DNA of 6,371 bases, taken from Ignavibacteria bacterium. GTDB lineage: Bacteria; Bacteroidota; Ignavibacteria; UBA10030; UBA6906. Below, piece by piece: positions 1 through 5,586 of this stretch. The translations under genes and the position numbers were made by a program. Below the pieces are notes generated by a model. The model ran no database searches. It saw nothing but the letters and a program-made list of their open reading frames with translations, and had not been told where the DNA came from. The DNA lies in contig JAOUDE010000153.1 in assembly GCA_029859455.1 (NCBI GenBank), forward strand, positions 1 to 6,371, read 5' to 3'. How positions within the stretch are numbered: position 1 is the stretch's first letter; each line of letters begins with the position of its first letter.

Positions 1-1
1 G

Positions 2-973
2 GGCCTTTATAAGGACAGACCTGCGGCTCTCGCATCGATCCGCGCGCTGCATGATGAGTACGCAAAGGAGTTCCGGTCGGTCTTATCACAGGAAACCTAC
101 CAGCGATCCGCACTGCACGGCCGCGCAGTCGCAAAGGCGGTTCAGCAGTGGTCCAAGACCGACGGATACAAGCAATACAATGCTTGCGCATACACGCCAC
201 CGGTGGGCAAGGGCCTGTGGATCCCCACACCGCCGAACTATGCACCGGCCCTTCAACCGTGCTGGGGCATGCTGAGAACATCTGCGACTCCGGACGGAAG
301 CTACAGCGATCCCGGACCTCCCCCGGAATATTCAGAAGTCCCGGGCACGCCGTTCTATATCGAGGCAGAAGAGGTCCTGAATACGGTTGCCAACCTGACA
401 CAGGAACAACTGGACATCGCATTGTTCTGGTCGGATGATCCGGGAACAACGGGAACTCCTCCGGGACATTCGATCTCCATCTGCCGCCAGATCATCGAAC
501 AGGAAGGGATCATGCTGGACGGAGCGGCTGAAGCGTATGCGAGAGTCGGACTCGCCGTTCACGATGCGTTCATCAATTGCTGGTGGAGCAAATACGAACA
601 CAACCTGCTCCGGCCCGTCACCTACATCCGGAATCTGTGGGACCCGGACTGGCTTCCGCCGCTGGGAACTCCCCCGTTCCCGGAATATACATCCGGTCAC
701 TCCGTCCAATCCGGAGCCGCGTTCCAGGTCATGACGGATATGTGGGGTGATATTCCTTTCACGGACCACACACATGATGCCCGCGGGCTCGCACCACGCT
801 CGTTCAATACTTTCTTCGAAGCAGCCGAGGAAGCCGCCATCTCCCGGTTGTATGGTGGTATTCACTACCGGGCCGCCATTGACCTCGGGGTAACCCAGGG
901 AATGCTGGTCGGTTCCGCTGTGAGCGCTCTTGACTGGCACAGCGTTGCATCGGTCGTCGCAACAACGCGCTAG
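2..973 (+). CDS. Vanadium-dependent haloperoxidase-like / PAP2-superfamily protein, 5'-truncated by window edge
   Basis: The frame is open from base 2, so the start lies off the window; 323 C-terminal residues are visible. All three vanadate/phosphate-binding motifs of the PAP2/vanadium haloperoxidase superfamily are present. Numbering visible residues, they are K197-x6-R204-P205 (KYEHNLLRP), S231-G232-H233 in FPEYTSGHS, and S281-R282-x5-H288 (SRLYGGIH). Spacings K to R (7) and R to H (6) match fungal chloroperoxidase (K353/R360, R490/H496). By family knowledge H288 would bind vanadate covalently and H233 act as acid-base. The enzyme would oxidise halide with H2O2, or act as an acid phosphatase. 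Thr replaces the usual Pro of PSGH. Any signal peptide would be in the missing part; known members are 400-600 aa. Internal ATGs, for example at 203, are not the start because homologous-looking coding sequence continues upstream. The gene ends at its own terminator, so it is not in the thiamine operon. Superfamily is clear; halogenation versus phosphatase activity is not. Confidence 0.88.
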   Translation, partial: GLYKDRPAALASIRALHDEYAKEFRSVLSQETYQRSALHGRAVAKAVQQWSKTDGYKQYNACAYTPPVGKGLWIPTPPNYAPALQPCWGMLRTSATPDGSYSDPGPPPEYSEVPGTPFYIEAEEVLNTVANLTQEQLDIALFWSDDPGTTGTPPGHSISICRQIIEQEGIMLDGAAEAYARVGLAVHDAFINCWWSKYEHNLLRPVTYIRNLWDPDWLPPLGTPPFPEYTSGHSVQSGAAFQVMTDMWGDIPFTDHTHDARGLAPRSFNTFFEAAEEAAISRLYGGIHYRAAIDLGVTQGMLVGSAVSALDWHSVASVVATTR

Positions 974-1003
974 CAATCAGTCATCACCAGCACTTCTTAC
1001 CCC

Positions 1004-1039
1004 ATCCCCGTCGGATCACCCGGCGGGGATTCTTTTTTT
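1004..1039 (+). terminator. Intrinsic terminator of the haloperoxidase-like gene
   Basis: The arms 1004-1014 (ATCCCCGTCGG) and 1020-1030 (CCGGCGGGGAT) pair over 11 bp with one G-U wobble around a 5-nt loop. The 3' arm is followed by TC and seven Ts (1033-1039). It sits 30 nt after the stop codon of the upstream gene and insulates that gene from the riboswitch operon. Confidence 0.9.
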
Positions 1040-1066
1040 GACTTTCATCTCCCTGTTTGATATGTT
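1038..1066 (+). promoter_or_regulatory. Predicted sigma70-like promoter of the thiamine operon
   Basis: A -35 box TTGACT (1038-1043, 5 of 6 to consensus) and a -10 box TATGTT (1061-1066, 4 of 6) are separated by exactly 17 bp. Transcription would start near 1073, which is precisely the base before helix P1 of the riboswitch. The -35 box shares its first two Ts with the T-tract of the upstream terminator. If the host is a Bacteroidota with its divergent primary sigma factor (TTG...TAnnTTTG), the same bases still give a fair match (TTG at 1038, TATGTTG at 1061). No transcript data support it. Confidence 0.55.
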
Positions 1067-1073
1067 GTCTGCG

Positions 1074-1158
1074 AACTGTTAGGGGTGTTCCGGCGGCGCC
1101 GGGACTGAGACAAGACCCTTGAACCTGATCTGGATCATGCCAGCGTAGGAAAACGGTT
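1074..1158 (+). ncRNA. TPP riboswitch aptamer (THI box)
   Basis: The conserved THI-box core is directly readable: CTGAGA (1105-1110), CTGATCTGGAT (1125-1135) and ATGCCAGCGTAGG (1137-1149). The helices also form. P1 pairs 1074-1080 (AACTGTT) with 1152-1158 (AACGGTT), 7 bp with one G-U. P2 pairs AGGGGT (1081-1086) with ACCCTT (1115-1120). P3 is a 7-bp GC-rich hairpin (1088-1104) with loop GGC. P5 pairs CTGG with CCAG. This class binds thiamine pyrophosphate with the CUGAGA side recognising the pyrimidine and the other arm the diphosphate. It controls the receptor-thiN-permease operon downstream, which fixes the operon's physiological context as thiamine. Confidence 0.97.
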
Positions 1159-1181
1159 AAGCGAGACCTTGTGCCTTCCCG

Positions 1182-1209
1182 AACCGTTTCCTCCTGGAAT
1201 CGGTTTTTT
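1182..1209 (+). terminator. Riboswitch expression platform: TPP-controlled intrinsic terminator
   Basis: The arms 1182-1191 (AACCGTTTCC) and 1196-1205 (GGAATCGGTT) pair over 9 bp around one T-T mismatch, with a TCCT loop. The 3' arm runs into a T-tract ending at 1209, just before the first gene. Bases 1182-1189 (AACCGTTT) are perfectly complementary to 1151-1158 (AAACGGTT), which contains the 3' strand of aptamer helix P1. The two pairings exclude each other. TPP-bound aptamer keeps P1 closed and frees the terminator (OFF); without TPP the P1 strand can sequester the terminator arm (ON). This is a direct P1-strand antiterminator logic inferred from pairing. Confidence 0.87.
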
Positions 1210-1224
1210 CCTATGGACGGCATC

Positions 1225-3480
1225 ATGAAATATCTTTTCCTCTTTTTTCTTCCCTCTTCCCTCTGTTTTCACATGGCTCGCTCCCAGGAAGCTGCTGAGC
1301 CCGACACCATCTACCAGCTTTCGCCCGTTACGGTGACAGCGACACAGGCGGTTCCCCGACTCACACCGGTCACATTCTCCGATCTCGGCAAGGAGGAGCT
1401 CCGGGAGCGATACTCGGTACAGGATATCCCGGTCCTTCTTTCCGACCTCCCCTCCATGACCACGTATTCCGAGGGTGGAAACGGCATCGGCTACAACTAT
1501 ATCAACCTCCGCGGATTCGATCAGAGGCGCCTTTCGATTATGGTCAACGGCATTCCGCAGAATGATCCGGAGGACCACAACGTCTACTGGATCGACCTGC
1601 CCGACCTGCTTGCCAGTACCGGCAGTATTCAGGTCCAGCGCGGAGCCGGAAATGCGTTCTATGGTCCGCCCGCGATCGGGGGATCGATCAATCTGGTCAC
1701 CAATCCGTTCGACCGGGAACCCGGGGTGCAGTTCGAATCGATGTTCGGGTTTCAGGAGTTCGGCGACAGCTCCGGTTCGTTTCTTCTGTCGACCGAAAAA
1801 TACTCCGCCTCTGTCCAGTCAGGCCTGATCGACAACCGCTACATGCTCTACGGACGGCTCTCGACGATCCGGAGCGACGGCTACAGGCAGAATTCATGGG
1901 TCGATTACGACTCGTATTTTCTCGGAGCTGTCCGGGTCGACGAAACGATGACCACGAAATTCCATTTCTTCGGCGGCCCGATCTCAGACGGACTCGTGTA
2001 TTACGGACTCCCGAAATTCGTGAATGAGAACCGGACCCTCCGCCGCCAGAACCTGACGTATTGGGAAACCGATTCAACAAATCGGCAATACACGGTCACC
2101 GCGCCCCGACGACCTCAGGAAATCGAGAATTTTTCCCAGCCGCATTACGAATTGCTGCACGACTGGCAGATTTCGGAGTCGGTCATGCTTCACAACACGC
2201 TCTTCTATTATACGGGAGACGGGTTCTTCAACTACGATGCATCATGGGCAGACACATCGATGCTTCGTCTCGGCTATAGCTACGGGATCCCCACCGACCG
2301 GAACCCCGTCAATACACTGGTCCAGGCGTATGTCGGCAACCGGCAATGGGGCTGGCTTCCGAGGGCTGATATTTCGCATGAGGGCGGAACCCTCACGGTC
2401 GGAGCCGAACTCCGGAGGCATCGTTCAACCCATTGGGGAAAAATCAACTTCGCCGAAGACCTGCCGCCGGACTATGATCCGGATTACACGTTCTATGAGT
2501 ACAACGGAGAGAAGGATATCGTTTCACTGTTCGCTCATGAGCTGTTTCATCCCGCGGATGATCTGACTCTGATGGCGGACCTCCAGCTGGTCTACAACCG
2601 GTACGGGATACGGAATGAAAAATATCTCGGCAACTCGTTTGACATCAGATACTGGTTCCTGAATCCGCGGGCTGGAATCAACTACAACGTCAGTGACCGA
2701 ACGAACATGTATCTGTCAGTCGGCTATACCTCGCGCGAACCGAGGCTCCGGAACCTCTACGCAGCGGAGGATTCATGGTTCGGGGCGACACCGCAGTTCG
2801 CGGCTGATACGACGGGTGGGGTGATCCGGTATGATTTCTCAGATCCCCTGGTGACACCTGAGCGGCTTCTGAACGTTGAAGTGGGAGGAAGTTACCGGGC
2901 CGGGGCAGTCACGGTGAACCTGAATCTCTACTGGATGGAATTCACCGATGAGTTGGTAAAAAGCGGCCAGGTTGATATCTTCGGCCAGCCGGTGACCGGC
3001 AACGCGGACCGGACACGACATATCGGCCTGGAACTGGACGGGGCGATCGATCTTCCGGGTAATCTGACCCTCAGCGGCAACATGACCCTCTCGCGCAACC
3101 GACTGATCAGCTACCGGATCATCAATGACACAGGATCGCCGGTCACTCTGGACGGCAATCCGATCGCCGGGTTCCCCGACTTCCTGGCAAACCTGAGGCT
3201 GAGACACAGCGCCGGGCCGGTTTCGACTTCGGTTCTGATGAAGCATGTCGGTTCATTTCATACTGATAACTTCAGGAACGCAATGAACCGGAACGATGCA
3301 TTCACTGTCTTCAACTTCGAGGCGATGTATGAAACTCCTGCCATCTGGGATATCCGGTTCCTGCTCCGTGCGGAGGTACGCAACCTGATGAACACGCTCT
3401 ACTTCAGCAACGGTGAGGGGAACGCATTCTTCCCGGCCGCGGAAAGAAATTACCTCATCGGTATCACGGCAAGGATCTGA
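1225..3480 (+). CDS. TonB-dependent outer-membrane receptor, probable thiamine/thiamine-derivative transporter
   Basis: 751 aa. The N-terminus (MKYLFLFFLPSSLCF, then a polar stretch to about S20/Q21) is a Sec signal peptide. A TonB-box-like strand follows at about 32-40 (LSPVTVTAT). The plug domain spans about 50-160, with RGFDQRR (from R96), VNGIPQND, QRGAGNAFYGPPAIGG and GSINLVTN (153-160). The rest is a beta-barrel rich in alternating aromatic strands, ending NYLIGITARI. Such receptors import scarce ligands across the outer membrane using TonB/ExbBD energy. The sequence does not reveal the ligand; thiamine is inferred from the TPP riboswitch upstream and thiN 2 nt downstream. Start choice: ATG 1225 gives a canonical signal peptide. 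ATG 1213 adds MDGI and has no ribosome-binding site. GTG 1171 lies upstream of and reads through the terminator hairpin, so it is rejected. The ribosome-binding site at 1225 is weak (GGACGG, 1215-1220). The C-terminal residue is Ile rather than the usual aromatic. Confidence 0.93.
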   Translation: MKYLFLFFLPSSLCFHMARSQEAAEPDTIYQLSPVTVTATQAVPRLTPVTFSDLGKEELRERYSVQDIPVLLSDLPSMTTYSEGGNGIGYNYINLRGFDQRRLSIMVNGIPQNDPEDHNVYWIDLPDLLASTGSIQVQRGAGNAFYGPPAIGGSINLVTNPFDREPGVQFESMFGFQEFGDSSGSFLLSTEKYSASVQSGLIDNRYMLYGRLSTIRSDGYRQNSWVDYDSYFLGAVRVDETMTTKFHFFGGPISDGLVYYGLPKFVNENRTLRRQNLTYWETDSTNRQYTVTAPRRPQEIENFSQPHYELLHDWQISESVMLHNTLFYYTGDGFFNYDASWADTSMLRLGYSYGIPTDRNPVNTLVQAYVGNRQWGWLPRADISHEGGTLTVGAELRRHRSTHWGKINFAEDLPPDYDPDYTFYEYNGEKDIVSLFAHELFHPADDLTLMADLQLVYNRYGIRNEKYLGNSFDIRYWFLNPRAGINYNVSDRTNMYLSVGYTSREPRLRNLYAAEDSWFGATPQFAADTTGGVIRYDFSDPLVTPERLLNVEVGGSYRAGAVTVNLNLYWMEFTDELVKSGQVDIFGQPVTGNADRTRHIGLELDGAIDLPGNLTLSGNMTLSRNRLISYRIINDTGSPVTLDGNPIAGFPDFLANLRLRHSAGPVSTSVLMKHVGSFHTDNFRNAMNRNDAFTVFNFEAMYETPAIWDIRFLLRAEVRNLMNTLYFSNGEGNAFFPAAERNYLIGITARI
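3471..3475 (+). promoter_or_regulatory. Shine-Dalgarno site for thiN inside the receptor gene's last codons
   Basis: AAGGA lies 7 nt before the ATG at 3483, within the final codons of the receptor gene. It is the clearest ribosome-binding site in the operon and fixes the thiN start. Confidence 0.65.
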
Positions 3481-3482
3481 GC

Positions 3483-4100
3483 ATGAACGCACTCCTGTTC
3501 TGCAACGGCGAGCCCCCTTCCGGAAGACTCTGCCGATCATTGGCCGGGAAAGCTGACTTCATCCTCGCGGCTGACGGCGGGGCGAATATTGCGAGGCGAT
3601 ATGGCATCCGGCCCGACTGTATCATCGGCGACCTCGACTCCATCACACCGGGGACACGCCGGTTCTTCCGGAACACGGAAACGGTCCGGGTTCCGACACA
3701 GGAGAGCACTGATTTTGAAAAGGCGCTCGCCTTCCTCAGAAAGAAGGGTGTTGCGGAAGTAACGATCGTCGGCGCGACCGGGAAACGTCTCGACTTCACG
3801 CTGGGCAACCTTGCCTCCTTCTGGAAGTTTACAAGAAACTTCGGGGTCACGTTTGCCGGAGACAACTGGACTGCCTGTCCGGTGGGGCGCAGGACCACCC
3901 TTCGCGCCCGGAGAGGGACAACGGTGAGCCTTCTGCCGTTCGGCGCCTGCTCCGGGATCACACTCCGCGGTCTCCGCTATCCCCTCCGCAATGCCACCAT
4001 GCGTCCCGGCGACATCGGGGTCAGCAACGTGGTTAAGCGCTCTCCGTTCTCGGTGAGTGTCCGGCGCGGCAGGATGCTGCTGATCATGATCCCCCGATGA
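3483..4100 (+). CDS. thiN: Thiamine pyrophosphokinase
   Basis: 205 aa, normal length for bacterial thiamine pyrophosphokinase. It transfers pyrophosphate from ATP to thiamine, giving TPP and AMP, in the cytoplasm; this traps imported thiamine and makes the riboswitch ligand. Catalytic-domain motifs are visible: ADGGAN (30-35), PDCIIGDLDS (44-53), ESTDFEKAL (74-82) and GATGKRLDFTLGN (97-109). These Asp-rich loops bind Mg and ATP in the family. The C-terminal thiamine-binding beta-domain includes TVSLLPFG (147-154) and GVSNVV (179-184). One deviation is Phe105 where most members have His (GGRxDH). The gene starts 2 nt after the receptor stop with a good AAGGA site, and its stop overlaps the permease start by ATGA. 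Salvage by ThiN in one step from thiamine, with no ThiE or ThiL nearby, fits a scavenging operon. Confidence 0.95.
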   Translation: MNALLFCNGEPPSGRLCRSLAGKADFILAADGGANIARRYGIRPDCIIGDLDSITPGTRRFFRNTETVRVPTQESTDFEKALAFLRKKGVAEVTIVGATGKRLDFTLGNLASFWKFTRNFGVTFAGDNWTACPVGRRTTLRARRGTTVSLLPFGACSGITLRGLRYPLRNATMRPGDIGVSNVVKRSPFSVSVRRGRMLLIMIPR

Positions 4101-5476
4101 TGACCTTCTCTTCAGAGGACTATCTTATCCTGGTCGCTTACTTCGTTCTTGTTCTCGTGATTGGTTTTGTTGCTTCACGGAAACAAAGCAGTACGACCGG
4201 CTTCCTCCTGGCCGGGCGAACGCTGACACTTCCGTTGTTCGTCATGACGCTCGTCTCCTCATGGTACGGCGGCATCCTGGGCGTCGGTGAGTTCTCCTAT
4301 CTTTACGGCATCTCAAACTGGATTGTTCAGGGTCTCCCTTACTACCTCTTTGCGATCCTGTTCGCATTCCTTCTCGCGGGGCGGATCCGCGCGACGAGTC
4401 TTCACACCATTCCGGAGCACCTTGGAGCAACGTATGATGCGAAGACCGCGCTCCTCGGGGCAGGACTCACCTTCCTTCTCACCTCACCGGCACCGTACAT
4501 CCTGATGATCGGGATCCTGCTCCAGGTTGTCCTGGGGTGGTCACTGACCGTTTGCCTGATTGTCGGAACAGTCGTAACCACCGCCTATCTTTTCACGGGC
4601 GGTTTCCGGGCCGATGTGTACACGGACATGGTCGAGTTCGTCGTGATGTTCCTTGGCTTCGGGATCGCTGTTCCGTACGCATTCATCGAGCTTGGTGGTT
4701 TTTCGTTCGTCAGTGAAAATGTCCCGCCGTCGCATCTTACCTGGCACGGCGGAAATTCATGGCAGTTCATAGCGGTCTGGTTTCTGATCGCGCTCTGGAC
4801 ACTGGTCGACCCGGCGTTTCATCAGCGATGCTACGCGGCGCGCGATGAGAAAACGGCGAGGAACGGCATCCTGCTTTCGATACCGTTCTGGTTCCTGTTT
4901 GATGCACTCACCGCTGCCACCGGCCTGTATGCGCGGGCCGCAATGCCGGAGATAGCAGACCCGGTGATGGCGTTCCCTCTGTTTGCTGAGCTTCTGCTTC
5001 CGCCGGTGCTCAAGGGATTGTTTTTTGCAGGGATGCTGGCAACGGTGATGTCCACACTGAACACGATGACCTTCATCTCCGGCACGACGCTCGGCCATGA
5101 CATCCTGGGTCGTCTGACACCGGGACTGGCGAAGGGGAACAACGGCACACGGATCGGTCTATTGGTCACCGCAGTTGTTGGAATCGTCCTCTGTCTTCTT
5201 GTTCCATCAGTGATCGGGCTCTGGTACGTCATCGGCACGACGATCATCCCGGGACTGCTGATCCCGGTTGTCACCGGTTACTTTCCCCGCCTGAGACTCA
5301 GCGCTCCCTTCGCGTTTGCCACAATGCTCTCCGGCTGGCTTGTTTCAACAGCATGGCTCCTCGCCGGGTGGAGCGGCTCATTTGCCGATACAGAGGCATA
5401 TCCGCTCGGTATTGAACCGATGTTCCCCGGCCTGGTCGCGGCGGGCGTTGTGTGGGTGGCGGGAAGGCTGAGGTAG
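4097..5476 (+). CDS. Sodium:solute symporter (SSS) family permease, candidate thiamine transporter
   Basis: 459 aa, almost entirely hydrophobic, with about 13 membrane spans (roughly 8-28, 45-70, 75-95, 118-146, 150-167, 178-205, 222-240, 257-280, 300-325, 352-373, 374-395, 402-425, 440-456). SSS hallmarks are the TM1-2 loop SSTTGFLLAGR (31-41), the signature TGGFRADVYTDMVEFVVMF (167-185) and AGMLATVMSTLNT (311-323). The last corresponds to the TM8 segment whose Ser/Thr residues bind Na+ in vSGLT. The protein should be an inner-membrane Na+-coupled importer. Its substrate cannot be read from sequence; thiamine or a precursor is inferred because it shares a TPP-controlled transcript with thiN and a TonB receptor. 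The start is ATG 4097, overlapping the thiN stop as ATGA; ATG 4100 is an in-frame alternative. No Shine-Dalgarno is seen, so translation is probably coupled to thiN. Family assignment is sure; substrate moderate. Confidence 0.9.
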   Translation: MMTFSSEDYLILVAYFVLVLVIGFVASRKQSSTTGFLLAGRTLTLPLFVMTLVSSWYGGILGVGEFSYLYGISNWIVQGLPYYLFAILFAFLLAGRIRATSLHTIPEHLGATYDAKTALLGAGLTFLLTSPAPYILMIGILLQVVLGWSLTVCLIVGTVVTTAYLFTGGFRADVYTDMVEFVVMFLGFGIAVPYAFIELGGFSFVSENVPPSHLTWHGGNSWQFIAVWFLIALWTLVDPAFHQRCYAARDEKTARNGILLSIPFWFLFDALTAATGLYARAAMPEIADPVMAFPLFAELLLPPVLKGLFFAGMLATVMSTLNTMTFISGTTLGHDILGRLTPGLAKGNNGTRIGLLVTAVVGIVLCLLVPSVIGLWYVIGTTIIPGLLIPVVTGYFPRLRLSAPFAFATMLSGWLVSTAWLLAGWSGSFADTEAYPLGIEPMFPGLVAAGVVWVAGRLR

Positions 5477-5490
5477 GGGCTGACCAGGGG

Positions 5491-5568
5491 AAAACCGCTA
5501 AGACGCAAAGGAAGAAGGAAGGATCAAGGATTTCTTTCTTCTTGGCGTCTCCGCGTCTTTGCGGTTTT
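5491..5568. repeat. Imperfect inverted repeat / long hairpin between convergent genes (possible bidirectional terminator)
   Basis: AAAACCGC (5491-5498) pairs with GCGGTTTT (5561-5568), and AAGACGC (5500-5506) with GCGTCTT (5553-5559), separated by one T-T mismatch. An inner stem pairs 5511-5520 (GAAGAAGGAA) with 5532-5541 (TTCTTTCTTC), one wobble, around a loop at 5521-5531. The internal loop is asymmetric, 4 versus 11 nt. Short units of the type GACGCAAAG, or GACGCGGA when the 3' arm is read in reverse complement, recur in it. It lies 14 nt after the permease stop and 18 nt before the stop of the opposing gene. Four Ts at either end would suit termination in both directions. The same word style is, from memory, common as a dispersed intergenic repeat in environmental bacterial genomes, so a mobile or MITE-like origin is possible. 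Confidence 0.75.
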
Positions 5569-5586
5569 CTTTCATCCACGACGCAA

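Noticed and set aside
203..973. A complete 256-residue gene starting at ATG 203.
   Set aside because: The same frame is open to the left edge without a stop and reads as a continuous helical domain, so ATG 203 is an internal Met.
332..976. A 214-codon open frame on the minus strand across the haloperoxidase-like gene.
   Set aside because: It is antisense to a frame carrying all three catalytic motifs. Its own translation shows no recognisable domain, and long antisense frames are expected at this GC content.
1171..1224. GTG at 1171 (or ATG at 1213) as the receptor start, adding an 18- or 4-residue N-terminal extension.
   Set aside because: The 1171 start would place coding sequence through the riboswitch terminator hairpin and T-tract and would bury the signal peptide behind a non-hydrophobic extension. 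ATG 1213 follows a T-run with no ribosome-binding site. ATG 1225 gives a canonical signal peptide.
1135..1578. A minus-strand open frame covering the riboswitch and the receptor N-terminus.
   Set aside because: It overlaps a structured RNA and a receptor plug domain with clear motifs; the translation is low-complexity and basic, without a recognisable fold.
5491..5568. A CRISPR array or a tRNA in the permease-methyltransferase intergenic region.
   Set aside because: There are no regularly spaced identical repeats with unique spacers and no cloverleaf; the pattern is a single imperfect palindrome.
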